Source: Lachnospiraceae bacterium (lineage in GTDB: Bacteria > Bacillota > Clostridia > Lachnospirales > Lachnospiraceae). From it: a DNA stretch of 48,199 nucleotides. The DNA is taken from the NCBI GenBank assembly GCA_015056905.1, contig SVFI01000019.1:1-48199 (forward strand), in the 5' to 3' direction. A program made the translations under genes and the position numbers. Shown one piece after another: positions 1 to 10,227 of this stretch. Positions within the stretch are counted from its first letter, which is position 1; every line of letters starts with the position of its first letter. Below the pieces are notes generated by a model. The model saw only the letters and a list, made by a program, of their open reading frames with translations, searched no databases and was not told where the DNA came from.

Positions 1-39
1 TATTATCCGTTTTCCTTTCTTTGTTTTTTGTTTCATCAT
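1..39 (-). CDS. 5' end of an unidentified gene, cut by the window edge
   Basis: A strong ribosome binding site (AGGAGG, complement of 45-50) lies 5 bases before an ATG at 39-37 and 8 bases before a second ATG at 36-34. The reading frame stays open to the window edge and gives MMKQKTKKGKRII, a basic start that could be a cytoplasmic N-terminus or the n-region of a signal or anchor sequence. The gene follows uvrA on the same strand but is separated from it by a terminator. Too little is present to name a product. Confidence 0.5.
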   Translation of the reverse strand, partial: MMKQKTKKGKRII

Positions 40-148
40 GAATTCCTCCTTTGTATAAAAATTTAAGGAAATATGATAACAACAATGGCACGAAAAGGAA
101 ATTGGTTTTTGATATGGGGTTTTTGTTCGTTTGATACAATTCCTCAAA

Positions 149-194
149 AAAAGAGTTTTTGCACCGAGTATTCCTCGCTTACAAAAACTCTTTT
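149..194 (-). terminator. Rho-independent terminator after uvrA
   Basis: A 13-bp perfect stem (149-161 with 182-194) closes a loop of about 20 bases just past the uvrA stop codon. On the minus strand it is followed by TTTTTGAGG. It should end the uvrB-uvrA transcript and insulate the partial gene at 1-39. Confidence 0.8.
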
Positions 195-199
195 CCCAT

Positions 200-3031
200 T
201 TACTTTAACATTTTTTTGATATAAACACCCGTATAGGAAGCAGGATTTTCCGCCACCTCCTCCGGTGTACCGCACGCGACAATCTCTCCGCCGCGCTCTC
301 CGCCTTCCGGACCGATATCGATAATGTAATCCGCCGTCTTGATGACATCGAGATTGTGTTCAATCACGAGTACTGTATTTCCGCCCTCCGTCAAACGATG
401 CAGAATCTCGACCAGCTTGTGTACGTCCGCAAAGTGCAGTCCCGTCGTCGGTTCATCCAAAATATATATTGTCCGACCCGTGCTGCGCTTCGAAAGCTCC
501 GTCGCCAACTTCACACGCTGCGCCTCTCCTCCCGAAAGCGTAGTAGACGGCTGTCCGAGCTGCACATAGGAAAGTCCCACATCATACAACGTTTGTATCT
601 TTCTGTGGATTTGAGGTAGATTTTCAAAAAATCCAAGTGCCTCCTCCACCGTCATTTCGAGCACATCAGCAATGCTCTTTCCTTTGTACTTGACATCGAG
701 TGTCTCTCTGTTATAGCGCTTTCCGCCGCAGACCTCACACGGTACATACACATCCGGCAAAAAGTGCATCTCTATCTTGAGAATTCCGTCACCGCTGCAC
801 GCCTCGCAACGTCCGCCCTTTACATTAAAACTGAAACGGCCTTTTTTGTAGCCCTTAGCCTTAGCGTCCTGCGTGGATGCGAACAAATCGCGAATCTGGT
901 CAAACACGCCCGTGTACGTCGCCGGATTGGAACGCGGAGTACGGCCAATCGGAGACTGGTCAATGTTGATGACTTTGTCCAGTTGGTCAATCCCTTTCAT
1001 ATCCTTATGCTTACCCGGAATCGTAAACGCACGATTCAAATCACGTGCCAGACGCTTATATACAATTTCATTGACAAGTGATGACTTCCCGGAACCGGAC
1101 ACTCCGGTCACACATGTCATAACTCCAAGCGGAATATTTACGTTGATATTTTTTAAATTATTTTCTGCCGCTCCGGTTACCTTAAGGTAACCCGTTGCAC
1201 GCTTGCGCATCTTTGGTACCGGTATTTTTTTCTCACCGCTCAGATATTGTCCGGTCACCGACTCCGGAACCTTCATAATATCCTCTGCGCGCCCTTCGGC
1301 GATTACTTCTCCTCCGTGACTTCCCGCCCCCGGTCCGATATCGACAATCCAGTCCGCCTCTCGCATGGTGTCCTCATCGTGCTCCACCACAAGGAGTGTA
1401 TTCCCGAGGTCTCGGAGATGTTTTAATGCCCCGAGCAATTTATCGTTATCTCTCTGGTGAAGTCCGATGCTCGGCTCATCAAGAATGTAGCACACTCCTA
1501 CAAGCCCCGAACCAATCTGTGTTGCAAGCCTAATACGCTGCGCCTCTCCTCCTGAGAGCGTTCCCGTCGCCCGCGAAAGAGACAGGTACTCAAGTCCTAC
1601 ATTGACAAGAAAACCAACTCTGTTTCGGATCTCTTTGATAATTCTCCTGCCAATGAGCTGTTGTTGCGGCGTCAGTTCCAATGTTTCCAAAAACTCATGC
1701 AGACGATTGATGGACATAGATGTTATCTCATGGATATTTTTGTCCGCTATTGTCACTGCAAGGGATTCCTTTTTCAGACGCATTCCGCCGCATTCCTCGC
1801 ACGGAGTAATCCTCATAAACGCTTCATACTCCTGCTTCATCATCTCCGAACCCGTCTCTCTGTAACGACGGTTCACATTTTTAATCAGACCCTCAAATGC
1901 TATCGGATATACGCCCTTTCCTCTCTGCCCCTCGTAATAGACATCGATTTCTTTCCCGTTCGTACCATGTATGAGAATATTGCGCACTTCATCCGAGTAA
2001 TCCTTAAACGGAGTATCCAGACTGAAGCCATAATGCTTGGAAAGCGCCTGCAAGGTTGCATTGGTAAAACTACCATTTTGGTGACAGGACTGCCATCCCA
2101 TAACCTGAATCGCTCCTTCGTTGATACTGAGTGACTCATCCGGAATCATAAGCTCCGGTGCAAATTCCATCTTGTATCCAAGCCCAAAACAGCACGGACA
2201 AGCACCGAACGGATTGTTGAAAGAAAAACTTCTCGGCTCAATTTCATCAATACTCACACCGCAATCCGGGCACGAAAAGCTTTGGCTGAAATTCATAGTC
2301 TCCCCTTCTCCGGTATCGACAACAAGAAGTCCCTCTGCAAGTTCCAACGCATTTTCCACGGAACCGGTCAGACGCTTTTCGATGCCTTCTTTCATAATCA
2401 GACGGTCCACTACAATCTCTATTGTGTGCTTGATGTTTTTATCAAGCTTTATCTCCTCTGAGAGCTCATACAGATTTCCGTCGATACGCACACGCACATA
2501 CCCGCTTCGCTTTGCACGGTCAAGCACTTTGACATGCTCGCCCTTCCTTCCGCGCACAATCGGCGCCAGAATCTGCAGGCGGGTACGCTCCGGCAATTCC
2601 ATAATTTGGTCCACCATTTGATCAACGGTCTGCTTCGCAATGACCTTTCCGCATTTCGGACAATGCGGAATACCGACACGCGCATACAACAGGCGGAAAT
2701 AGTCATAAATTTCCGTCACCGTTCCGACTGTGGAACGCGGATTCCGATTCGTCGATTTCTGGTCGATGGAAATCGCCGGCGAAAGACCTTCGATGTTTTC
2801 TACATCCGGTTTTTCCATCTGCCCGAGAAACATTCGTGCATAGGAAGACAATGATTCCATATAGCGTCTTTGTCCCTCTGCATAGATGGTGTCAAACGCA
2901 AGCGATGACTTCCCGGAACCGGAAAGCCCTGTGAGAACAACCAGTTCGTTTCTCGGTATATTCAAATCAATATTTTTCAGATTGTGCTCTTTGGCACCAC
3001 GTATTTTAATAAATTCTTTTTTTTCGCTCAT
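200..3031 (-). CDS. uvrA: UvrABC excinuclease subunit A
   Basis: This is the damage-recognition ATPase of nucleotide excision repair; a UvrA dimer scans DNA with UvrB and loads it at lesions. The 943-residue length matches the family. The N-terminal ABC domain has a Walker A (GLSGSGKSS near residue 35) and a zinc-finger pair (CPKCG and CEECGG). Two LSGGEAQR signatures are present, and the C-terminal ABC domain carries GVSGSGKSS and the zinc finger [14 protein letters not shown]. The DEPTTGLH and DEPSIGLH Walker B motifs are intact. It starts with ATG two bases after the uvrB stop, so the two are one operon, and a terminator follows. Nothing is missing. Confidence 0.98.
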   Translation of the reverse strand: MSEKKEFIKIRGAKEHNLKNIDLNIPRNELVVLTGLSGSGKSSLAFDTIYAEGQRRYMESLSSYARMFLGQMEKPDVENIEGLSPAISIDQKSTNRNPRSTVGTVTEIYDYFRLLYARVGIPHCPKCGKVIAKQTVDQMVDQIMELPERTRLQILAPIVRGRKGEHVKVLDRAKRSGYVRVRIDGNLYELSEEIKLDKNIKHTIEIVVDRLIMKEGIEKRLTGSVENALELAEGLLVVDTGEGETMNFSQSFSCPDCGVSIDEIEPRSFSFNNPFGACPCCFGLGYKMEFAPELMIPDESLSINEGAIQVMGWQSCHQNGSFTNATLQALSKHYGFSLDTPFKDYSDEVRNILIHGTNGKEIDVYYEGQRGKGVYPIAFEGLIKNVNRRYRETGSEMMKQEYEAFMRITPCEECGGMRLKKESLAVTIADKNIHEITSMSINRLHEFLETLELTPQQQLIGRRIIKEIRNRVGFLVNVGLEYLSLSRATGTLSGGEAQRIRLATQIGSGLVGVCYILDEPSIGLHQRDNDKLLGALKHLRDLGNTLLVVEHDEDTMREADWIVDIGPGAGSHGGEVIAEGRAEDIMKVPESVTGQYLSGEKKIPVPKMRKRATGYLKVTGAAENNLKNINVNIPLGVMTCVTGVSGSGKSSLVNEIVYKRLARDLNRAFTIPGKHKDMKGIDQLDKVINIDQSPIGRTPRSNPATYTGVFDQIRDLFASTQDAKAKGYKKGRFSFNVKGGRCEACSGDGILKIEMHFLPDVYVPCEVCGGKRYNRETLDVKYKGKSIADVLEMTVEEALGFFENLPQIHRKIQTLYDVGLSYVQLGQPSTTLSGGEAQRVKLATELSKRSTGRTIYILDEPTTGLHFADVHKLVEILHRLTEGGNTVLVIEHNLDVIKTADYIIDIGPEGGERGGEIVACGTPEEVAENPASYTGVYIKKMLK

Positions 3032-3033
3032 AA

Positions 3034-5016
3034 TTAACCTTCATGCAAATATTTCTTAAGTTCAATCATCCTGTCACGCAGCAATGCCGCCGTCTCAAAA
3101 TCAAGATCCGCCGCCGCTCTTTTCATCTGCTTCTGCACCTTGCCAATCTCAGCAGAAAGTTCCTCTGCGCTCATGGATTCCACATCTTTTTCCATACGCG
3201 TATCCTTTGAATCCACAGCTCTGGAAATGCTGATTAAATCCCGAACTTCTTTCTTGACGGATTTCGGCGTGATACCGTGCTCCCGGTTGTATGCATCCTG
3301 AATGCTGCGTCTGCGCTCTGTCTCCTCTATTGCACTCCGCATCGAATCCGTCATCGTGTCAGCATACATGATGACATGACCCGTTTCATTACGCGCCGCG
3401 CGACCGATTGTCTGTACAAGTGAAGTTCTCGAACGCAGAAATCCTTCTTTGTCGGCATCGAGAATCGCGACAAGCGAAATCTCCGGAATATCCAGACCTT
3501 CTCGCAACAGATTGATTCCGACCAGCACATCAAACACATCCATACGCATATCACGGATAATCTCCGCACGCTCAAGTGTATCGATATCCGAATGGAGATA
3601 TTTCACACGGATTCCGACCTCTTTCATATAGTCCGTCAAATCCTCCGCCATCCGTTTGGTAAGCGTTGTGACAAGCACTTTGTTCTTTTTCTCGGTCTCC
3701 TTCTTTACCTCGGAGATTAGATCATCAATCTGCCCTTCCACCGGACGCACATCAACCCACGGATCCAAGAGTCCGGTCGGGCGAATCACCTGCTCCACGC
3801 GGAGAAGTTCATGCTGCGACTCGTACTCGGCAGGAGTTGCAGATACAAACAACATCTGATCTATTTTTTGTTCAAATTCTTCAAAATTGAGCGGCCGGTT
3901 ATCCAGCGCCGAAGGAAGACGAAAACCGTAATCGACCAGCGTTGTCTTTCGCGATCTGTCACCGTGGAACATTGCCCGGATCTGCGGAACCGTCATATGT
4001 GACTCATCGATGATAATCAGATAATCATCTTTAAAGTAATCCATCAGCGTCATCGGCGTTTCGCCCTCCGCCATACCGTTCAGATGGCGGGAATAATTCT
4101 CAATTCCCGAACAGAAACCTGTCTCCATCAGCATCTCTACATCAAAATTCGTTCTCTCGCTGATGCGCTGCGCTTCCAGGAGCTTATCCTCTCCCTTAAA
4201 ATATTTTACCTGCTGCTCCATTTCCTTTTCAATCTCACCACAGGCGTGCAGAATCTTCTCCCTCGGCACCACGTAATGCGAGGCCGGAAAGATAGAAATA
4301 TGGTTCAAATCTGCGTGTATCTCTCCCGTCAGACCATCCACCTCTGTAATGCGGTCAATCTCGTCGCCAAAAAACTCTATGCGCACAATATAATCGCTTC
4401 CCTGTGCCGGATTCACCTCCAGCACATCGCCGCGCACCCGAAAACAACCTCTGTCCAAATCAAGGTCATTGCGGTCATACTGAATCTCAATCAACTCATG
4501 AATCACATCGTCCCTGTCCTTGACCATCCCCGGACGAAGCGAAACCATCATGTTCATGTAATCATCCGGACTACCGATACCATAAATACATGAAACCGAC
4601 GCGACGACAACCACATCCCTGCGCTCCGTCAATGAAGCGGTCGCCGAAAGCCTGAGCTTGTCAATCTCGTCATTGATCGCCGAATCCTTCTCTATATAAG
4701 TATCCGTCGAAGGCACATATGCCTCCGGCTGATAGTAATCATAATAGGACACAAAATATTCTACCGCATTTTCCGGAAAAAACTCCTTAAACTCTCCATA
4801 TAGCTGTCCCGCCAATGTCTTGTTATGCGCAATGACAAGCGTTGGTTTGTTCAGCGCCGCAATAATATTGGCCATCGTAAATGTCTTACCGGAGCCCGTC
4901 ACCCCGAGCAGTGTCTGAAACTGATTGCCTTCTTTAAATCCCTGCGCCAGCGCCTCAATCGCCTGCGGCTGATCACCCGTCGGCTGATACGGGGAATGTA
5001 AAACGAACTTATCCAC
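3034..5016 (-). CDS. uvrB: UvrABC excinuclease subunit B
   Basis: UvrB is the helicase-like core of nucleotide excision repair: it verifies the lesion and recruits UvrC. The 660-residue product has Walker A GVTGSGKT, the beta-hairpin region ([16 protein letters not shown]), the DESH box, helicase motif VI (QTIGRAARN) and a C-terminal UVR motif that binds UvrC. I place the start at GTG 5016-5014 because GGAGG lies seven bases upstream and translation begins [16 protein letters not shown], the usual UvrB N-terminus. A longer in-frame reading from 5070 runs through the likely promoter and is rejected. uvrA follows after two bases. Confidence 0.97.
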   Translation of the reverse strand: MDKFVLHSPYQPTGDQPQAIEALAQGFKEGNQFQTLLGVTGSGKTFTMANIIAALNKPTLVIAHNKTLAGQLYGEFKEFFPENAVEYFVSYYDYYQPEAYVPSTDTYIEKDSAINDEIDKLRLSATASLTERRDVVVVASVSCIYGIGSPDDYMNMMVSLRPGMVKDRDDVIHELIEIQYDRNDLDLDRGCFRVRGDVLEVNPAQGSDYIVRIEFFGDEIDRITEVDGLTGEIHADLNHISIFPASHYVVPREKILHACGEIEKEMEQQVKYFKGEDKLLEAQRISERTNFDVEMLMETGFCSGIENYSRHLNGMAEGETPMTLMDYFKDDYLIIIDESHMTVPQIRAMFHGDRSRKTTLVDYGFRLPSALDNRPLNFEEFEQKIDQMLFVSATPAEYESQHELLRVEQVIRPTGLLDPWVDVRPVEGQIDDLISEVKKETEKKNKVLVTTLTKRMAEDLTDYMKEVGIRVKYLHSDIDTLERAEIIRDMRMDVFDVLVGINLLREGLDIPEISLVAILDADKEGFLRSRTSLVQTIGRAARNETGHVIMYADTMTDSMRSAIEETERRRSIQDAYNREHGITPKSVKKEVRDLISISRAVDSKDTRMEKDVESMSAEELSAEIGKVQKQMKRAAADLDFETAALLRDRMIELKKYLHEG

Positions 5017-5058
5017 TGTTAATCCTCCGAAAAAACGAACATACATTCTGTCTTTCTT

Positions 5059-5067
5059 AGTATAACA
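5059..5067 (-). promoter_or_regulatory. Extended -10 promoter for uvrB-uvrA
   Basis: On the minus strand the sequence TGTTATACT forms an extended -10 box (TGnTATACT) about 45 bases before the uvrB GTG. No good -35 box sits 17 bases upstream, which is tolerable for extended -10 promoters. No LexA/SOS box was recognised here by eye. Confidence 0.4.
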
Positions 5068-5100
5068 CAAATATCCAAAAAGTATAGTACTCTTTTATGG

Positions 5101-5125
5101 AAATAAAAAAGACCTCCTGAGGTCT
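5101..5125 (-). terminator. Terminator at the end of the ftsEX operon
   Basis: AGACCT-CAGG-AGGTCT followed by TTTTTATTT on the minus strand forms a compact hairpin and U-tract 25 bases after the GT14 gene stop. It separates the ftsE-to-GT14 operon from uvrBA. Confidence 0.8.
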
Positions 5126-5150
5126 GTTCCTCAAAAGGTCCATCTTATAT

Positions 5151-6029
5151 CTATTCCGTTATTCCAATCTCTTCACGTAGCTTCTCCCTAAGACCTAATG
5201 ACATTTCAGGATGAAACTTGCGGGCAAACAGACATCCGCTCGCCTTTACCTTATCATAATCTGCTTCCGTCAAATACGCCGGACTCGAACCATCTCCGCG
5301 ACTCCAGTCCATATAGCGAAGTTCCCTGTCCGTTACCTTCTCTGACCATTCATTGTTATTCATAAAAATCGTCTGGAAGAAAAATTCCTCCGGCACTTGG
5401 CATTTGTACAAATCTTCCCAAAACTCTTCGTGGCGCGCTACATATTCTACCACATAAGCCGCCGCCTCTTTTGGCATGGAAATATAGACAAGTCCTTTGT
5501 AAATACGGTTAAATTCTCCGATACCCTCGCGGAATACACCACATCTCTTCTGCAGAAGCACCGTCATATGCTGTAGCATCCAAAGTGCTTTGTTCTTCAC
5601 ATTTTTGTCCTGGAACCAGTTATAGTACCGGTACCGCACGGTTACCGCCTCCGGCAAATCCTCAGGCTTAATATAACTCATGTAAATATGCGAATCCGAA
5701 AGAAACATTTCATCCAGTTTCTGTGGCGATACCAGCGGAAAATCCTCTCCGGTCAGCATGTGCATATAGGCCACATCATGATTGGAAACCGCCATCATAA
5801 TCAGTTCCAAAATTGCCTTCACATGATTAAACCCGCCCCATTTTATGTCATATTTGCGAATCGCAACGCACCCCGGAATATGATTCAGCTTTTCGATATC
5901 GTCATCCGTGATGGTTTTGCTCTTTTTATCAATATGAATATAAACATAACCGGTCTGTGTAAAAAGCCCGGCCAGTTCAAACAAAGATGCAGCATCTTTG
6001 TATGCCGTAATCAAATAGGCCTGTTTCAT
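5151..6029 (-). CDS. GT14 (core-2/I-branching type) glycosyltransferase
   Basis: The 292-residue soluble protein resembles the family of beta-1,6-N-acetylglucosaminyltransferases first known from animals (CAZy GT14) and found in many gut bacteria. Visible family features are the start AYLITAYKD, the block YIHIDKKS, the central MHMLTGEDFPL (the SGxDxPL-like signature) and the C-terminal FARKF. Its ATG overlaps the ctpA stop by four bases (ATGA), so it is translationally coupled as the last gene of the ftsE-ftsX-M23-ctpA operon. The substrate is not visible from sequence; the setting suggests a surface glycan or cell-wall polymer. The family call is fairly sure, the acceptor unknown. Confidence 0.85.
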   Translation of the reverse strand: MKQAYLITAYKDAASLFELAGLFTQTGYVYIHIDKKSKTITDDDIEKLNHIPGCVAIRKYDIKWGGFNHVKAILELIMMAVSNHDVAYMHMLTGEDFPLVSPQKLDEMFLSDSHIYMSYIKPEDLPEAVTVRYRYYNWFQDKNVKNKALWMLQHMTVLLQKRCGVFREGIGEFNRIYKGLVYISMPKEAAAYVVEYVARHEEFWEDLYKCQVPEEFFFQTIFMNNNEWSEKVTDRELRYMDWSRGDGSSPAYLTEADYDKVKASGCLFARKFHPEMSLGLREKLREEIGITE

Positions 6030-7351
6030 TCCTTTATTTCTCCCGAAAGAATTTCCTTCGCGCGTTCCAGCTGATTGTCGCTTCCGTCTTTCACATAAGA
6101 TTCGGCATCAAGTTCCAGCACTTCGTCCGGCTCAATTCCAACCTCATGGATGTCATTTCCCTTCGGTGTATAATAATGACTAATGGTAAGCTTCACGCCG
6201 GAACCGTCCGTGATACCAAACACTTTCTGTACGATACCTTTTCCGAAAGTCTTAGTGCCGACAAGCGTTCCGATTCCGTAATCTTTTACCGCACCCGCAA
6301 GAATCTCCGCAGCGGACGCACTGTTTTCATTTACAAGAACAACGAGCGGAACTTCCAACTGACGCCTTCCGTCACACGCATATTCCTCACGCTTTCCTTT
6401 TTTATCTTCCATGTAGACAACCAGACCTTCCGGAAGTATCATTCTCGCAATCTGAACCACACTATGCAGCGTTCCTCCAGGATTGCTTCGAAGGTCTATA
6501 ATCAAACCTTTCATTCCTTCCGCTCTCGCCTGCTCCAACTTCTCCTCGAACTGGCCTGTTGTCACTTCCTCAAACTGCGTAATCTGAATATATGCCATTC
6601 CGTCATCAAACATTTCATAATTGACCGTCGGAGCCTCCACGCGTCTGCGCGTTACCGTAATATCAAGGTAATCCTCTTCTCCTATACGCGAGATGGTCAA
6701 TACAACTTCGGTATTTTCCTCGCCCTTAATCAGTTCAACGATCTCCGTTGTTGTCATTCCGTAAGCATCCTGACCGTCAACCTTTACAATCAGGTCTTCT
6801 GCTTTCAGACCTGCCTCCTCTGCAGGTGTACCCGGAATCGTTCCCGTAATTTTACAGTACTGCGTATCCGTATCCAGGCCGACATAAGCACCGATTCCGT
6901 AATAAATACCGGAAGTCGATTCTTGAAGCTCCTGTAGTTCCTCTGCCGAAAAATAGGAAGAATAAGGGTCACCCGTGGCCTCAACAAGTCCGTAATACAG
7001 TCCCTCTTCCAACTCTTCCTTCGATATATCTCCGAGATAGTACTCATTGATGCTATCTTCCAGAACTTTCAGTTTCTGCTCCATCTGTGGATTGACAACA
7101 CTGTCTGACTGCTCCGTCTTTGCAGCATCCTTTCCAATCAGCCCCACGTCCGTGCTGTTTTTCAGACTGATAAGATATACAACACAGGAAATCAGCAGTG
7201 CAATCGTCAGGCCCGCAATCATTCCGCCCGCAAACCAGTTGCGCTTGATTCCGCGGCTCTCACGTTTCTGCTCGTTCAACTGTCTGAGCATCTCGTAATC
7301 CGTATATTCTGTTTCTACCGTATCATTTACATCTCGCACGATATTATTCAA
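6026..7351 (-). CDS. Carboxy-terminal processing protease (S41, CtpA/B type)
   Basis: A membrane-anchored serine protease of 441 residues. The N-terminus is cytoplasmic and charged, one transmembrane helix lies at about 40-62, a PDZ domain at about 140-220 and the S41 domain from about 245. Likely catalytic residues are S346 in NSASAAE and K371 in TFGKG, 25 residues apart as in E. coli Tsp. Proteases of this family trim or degrade extracytoplasmic proteins; here, lying after ftsEX and an M23 hydrolase, one possible target is the cell-wall hydrolase machinery (inference). The longest start is TTG at 7351 with AAAGGG about 10 bases upstream; a GTG four codons later is an alternative. Confidence 0.93.
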   Translation of the reverse strand: MNNIVRDVNDTVETEYTDYEMLRQLNEQKRESRGIKRNWFAGGMIAGLTIALLISCVVYLISLKNSTDVGLIGKDAAKTEQSDSVVNPQMEQKLKVLEDSINEYYLGDISKEELEEGLYYGLVEATGDPYSSYFSAEELQELQESTSGIYYGIGAYVGLDTDTQYCKITGTIPGTPAEEAGLKAEDLIVKVDGQDAYGMTTTEIVELIKGEENTEVVLTISRIGEEDYLDITVTRRRVEAPTVNYEMFDDGMAYIQITQFEEVTTGQFEEKLEQARAEGMKGLIIDLRSNPGGTLHSVVQIARMILPEGLVVYMEDKKGKREEYACDGRRQLEVPLVVLVNENSASAAEILAGAVKDYGIGTLVGTKTFGKGIVQKVFGITDGSGVKLTISHYYTPKGNDIHEVGIEPDEVLELDAESYVKDGSDNQLERAKEILSGEIKE

Positions 7352-7370
7352 TTTGATTATTCCCTTTCAC

Positions 7371-8597
7371 TTATAAATAATTCCAAGGACTGACATAATT
7401 TCCGTCAAGACGAACACTGAAATGCAGATGCGGTCCCGTCGAACGTCCCGTGGATCCTACTGCTGCAATCTGTTCCCCTTTGGAAACCGACTGTCCGGAC
7501 GAAACATACAAAGCCGACGCATGCATGTAAATTGTAAACAATCCACCGCCATGGTCAATCATGACATAATTGCCCATCGTTGAATTATATGTCGCCGCAA
7601 TAACAGTTCCGCCTGCTGCCGCCAAAATCGGACTGCCGCTCGGAGCTGCCATATCTACTCCGTTATGGAACTGCTGAACTCCTAAAATAGGATGGTTACG
7701 CCAGCCGTAATCATCCGAAATACGTGTATAGGACGGAGCCGGCCAACAGAACGCACCTCCGCTGTAGGAACCGCCGGCACTGTTTCCCGAAACATCCATC
7801 TGCTCTCGCTTGGCTCTCGCCGCTGCCACAGACGCTTCCAAAGCACTGATGACGGCATTCTGTGCCGCAATCATTTCCTCGTATTCCTTAATTGCCTCTT
7901 CTTTGTTGGCTATATCCAATTCATACTCTTCAATCTCGGTCTGTTTTTCACTGATGAGCCCCTGCATTTCCTTCTGCTGCTTCTGAACATCTGCTTTGAC
8001 CGTTGCAAGAATCCCCTTCTGCTCCTCGAGTTCTTTTTCGAGTTCTTCCACCTGTACTTTCGTCTGTTCATAATAATCCAGCATTTGTCTGTCATACGCG
8101 GATACCTGTTCAATATATTCTGCCTTGTTCAAAAGGTCACTGAAACTCGAACTTGAAAGCAGTATCTCAAGAAAGGACATAGAACCGTGTTCATACATGA
8201 ACTGTATGCGGATTTTCATATCCTCATACTGCTTTACCACATCTTCCTTCGCCTGTGCCAGTTTCTCTTCTGTCTCTTTATGTTCCGCTTCCTTTTTGTC
8301 AAGAATCTGCTCGATTTCAAAAAGCTTCGTTGACACCTGATTCATTTCATTGTCAAGCTGCACGACATGTCCCGCAAGCTCATCTTTTTCCTCCTGCAAA
8401 GACTGCTTTAAAGCTTCTGCAGCTTCGAGATTCTTTTCTAGCTCTTTTTTCTCACTCTGTGCACTATTCAGTTCCTGCGATTCAGATTGTATTTTTTGAT
8501 CCAGGCTTTCCTTTGTATCTGCAATAACAGAACATGGGGTTACCAGCAGCATGATTGCTACAAGCAAAAAACAAAGCCATCTTTTTGTTCTCACCAT
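7371..8597 (-). CDS. Coiled-coil M23 peptidoglycan hydrolase, probable FtsEX partner
   Basis: This exported 408-residue protein has a signal peptide (hydrophobic stretch at about 7-26, then VIADTKES), a long Glu/Lys/Gln-rich coiled coil from about 28 to 265, a Gly/Ser linker, and a C-terminal LytM/M23 zinc endopeptidase domain. Zinc ligands are visible in HNGVD and HLHF, with the YMHAS segment between. The layout matches EnvC, PcsB and CwlO-type proteins, in which the coiled coil docks onto FtsX and ATP hydrolysis by FtsE switches on wall cleavage. Its place directly after ftsX (35-base gap) supports that. It starts at ATG with AGGAG eight bases upstream. Confidence 0.93.
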   Translation of the reverse strand: MVRTKRWLCFLLVAIMLLVTPCSVIADTKESLDQKIQSESQELNSAQSEKKELEKNLEAAEALKQSLQEEKDELAGHVVQLDNEMNQVSTKLFEIEQILDKKEAEHKETEEKLAQAKEDVVKQYEDMKIRIQFMYEHGSMSFLEILLSSSSFSDLLNKAEYIEQVSAYDRQMLDYYEQTKVQVEELEKELEEQKGILATVKADVQKQQKEMQGLISEKQTEIEEYELDIANKEEAIKEYEEMIAAQNAVISALEASVAAARAKREQMDVSGNSAGGSYSGGAFCWPAPSYTRISDDYGWRNHPILGVQQFHNGVDMAAPSGSPILAAAGGTVIAATYNSTMGNYVMIDHGGGLFTIYMHASALYVSSGQSVSKGEQIAAVGSTGRSTGPHLHFSVRLDGNYVSPWNYL

Positions 8598-8632
8598 GAT
8601 GTAAACTCCTGCATATTATTCCATATTCATCA

Positions 8633-9532
8633 TCAGACGCGAATATGTTTGCGGACCGTCGAAAAACTTCCGATAAAACCGATTCCGATACCAATCATAA
8701 GAGAAACCGGAATCAAAATCTGGAATACCTGCTCTACCGTCAGGAATTTCAGAAGCTGCGTCAGCATCTGGAATCTCGTCGTCACGTAACCGATTACATG
8801 ATTGTAAATAAAATATATAATGGCAAGCGGAAGTACCGAGCCCGCCGCTCCGATTAACATACCTTCAATAACAAACGGTGCCCTGACAAAAAAGTCCGTC
8901 GCTCCAATATATTTCATGATATTGATTTCCTCCTTACGCACGGAAATACCGATGGTTACGGTATTGCTGATAAGGAAAATTGAAACCGCAAGAAGTATCG
9001 CAATGATACCGATGGAAACATATCCGATCAGGCGGTTCATCCCCGACAAAGTGTTCGCCGTAATCTCGGAGCGATTCACTTTACGCACACCCTGAATGGA
9101 TTCCACGTAAGTAACAAGGCTGTCCTGCATGGAAACATCGTTCAGATAAACCTCATAATTCTCGGAATCCTTAATTGGATTGTCATCTCCGAATCCGTCT
9201 GCATATTCTCCGAGATAAACATCTTTAAAGTTCTCCCATGCCTCGTCCGAAGAAACGAAATTCACACGGGAAACCTCCGCTCTTTTCTCAATCATCTGAC
9301 CGATTTCAGCGATTCGCTCATCGCTTGTATCTTCATTAAAAAACACCGTGACCGCAACGCCTTCCTGTGCTTCTTTGACAATGTACTGGAAATTGGCCAC
9401 TACAGCATAAAAGATTCCGAACATAAAAAGACATGCACTGATGGTTGCCATAGACGCCAGCGAATACCATTTGTTGCGAAAAATATTAACTACGCCCTGT
9501 TTGATTGTATAAATTAATGTACTAAATCTCAT
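8633..9532 (-). CDS. ftsX: Cell division ABC-type permease FtsX
   Basis: FtsX is the membrane half of the FtsEX complex at the division site. The 299-residue protein has a first helix near residue 25, a large extracellular loop to about residue 165 that would contact the coiled-coil hydrolase, and three more helices ([20 protein letters not shown] onward). I start it at ATG 9532, which overlaps the last 11 bases of ftsE (ftsE stop at 9522), giving [13 protein letters not shown], the usual FtsX start. The in-frame codon at 9559 would add nine residues inside ftsE and has no support. Confidence 0.95.
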   Translation of the reverse strand: MRFSTLIYTIKQGVVNIFRNKWYSLASMATISACLFMFGIFYAVVANFQYIVKEAQEGVAVTVFFNEDTSDERIAEIGQMIEKRAEVSRVNFVSSDEAWENFKDVYLGEYADGFGDDNPIKDSENYEVYLNDVSMQDSLVTYVESIQGVRKVNRSEITANTLSGMNRLIGYVSIGIIAILLAVSIFLISNTVTIGISVRKEEINIMKYIGATDFFVRAPFVIEGMLIGAAGSVLPLAIIYFIYNHVIGYVTTRFQMLTQLLKFLTVEQVFQILIPVSLMIGIGIGFIGSFSTVRKHIRV

Positions 9533-10208
9533 CGATGTATGTACCTTCCTTCTCGTCACTTACAATAACGCCCTTGTTCATCGTGATCACACGCTTTTTC
9601 ATGGCATTCACAATTTCACGATTATGGGTTACCACAACAACCGTCGTCCCTCTCCCATTAATCTCCTCGAGCAGCTTCATAATTTCCCATGAATTCTTCG
9701 GGTCCAGATTACCTGTCGGCTCATCTGCCAAAAGAATCGGAGGATTGTTGACAAGAGCTCTCGCCAATGCGACCCTCTGCTGTTCTCCGCCGGAGAGCTG
9801 TTTCGGTCTGGCTTTGTATTTACCTGCCAATCCTACCGTCGATAAAATAGACGGAACATTCTTCTTAATCTGTTTGTTCGGCGTCTGCACAATACGCTGC
9901 GCAAATGCGACATTCTCATATACATTTCTATCCTTCAACAGACGGAAATCCTGAAACACAACCCCAAGACTGCGGCGATACTTCGGAATCTGACGATGAC
10001 GAAGTGCAGCGACATCCATATTGTTTACAACAATCTTACCGGATGTCGGCATCAGTTCTCTGAGAAGCAACTTGATTAGCGTTGACTTACCGGAACCGCT
10101 GTCGCCAACGATAAAGACGAACTCTCCCGCCTCAATATTCAGGCTGATTCCGTTGAGCGCCGGTGCACCGGTTGAATATGCTTTAACTACGTTTTCCAAT
10201 GTAATCAT
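9522..10208 (-). CDS. ftsE: Cell division ATP-binding protein FtsE
   Basis: A 228-residue ABC ATPase that drives FtsX and, through it, the periseptal hydrolase. Walker A is GDSGSGKST near residue 35, the signature is LSGGEQQR, Walker B is [12 protein letters not shown], and the H-loop is VVTHN. The region [15 protein letters not shown] around the Q-loop is characteristic of FtsE. It starts at ATG 10208, 19 bases after the PucR/CdaR-like gene, and overlaps ftsX. Whether it is co-transcribed with the regulator is not shown, but no terminator lies between them. Confidence 0.97.
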   Translation of the reverse strand: MITLENVVKAYSTGAPALNGISLNIEAGEFVFIVGDSGSGKSTLIKLLLRELMPTSGKIVVNNMDVAALRHRQIPKYRRSLGVVFQDFRLLKDRNVYENVAFAQRIVQTPNKQIKKNVPSILSTVGLAGKYKARPKQLSGGEQQRVALARALVNNPPILLADEPTGNLDPKNSWEIMKLLEEINGRGTTVVVVTHNREIVNAMKKRVITMNKGVIVSDEKEGTYIDEI

Positions 10209-10227
10209 AGGAATCTTATCTCCTTAA

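Noticed and set aside
200..3031. Many long open frames on the plus strand opposite uvrA (for example 1661-2134 and 2121-2621)
   Set aside because: They have no ribosome binding sites, rare-codon composition and no recognisable domains, and lie within an intact uvrA.
5017..5070. Extended uvrB N-terminus starting at 5070
   Set aside because: It overlaps the likely promoter, adds residues not seen in UvrB, and the GTG at 5016 has an ideal ribosome binding site.
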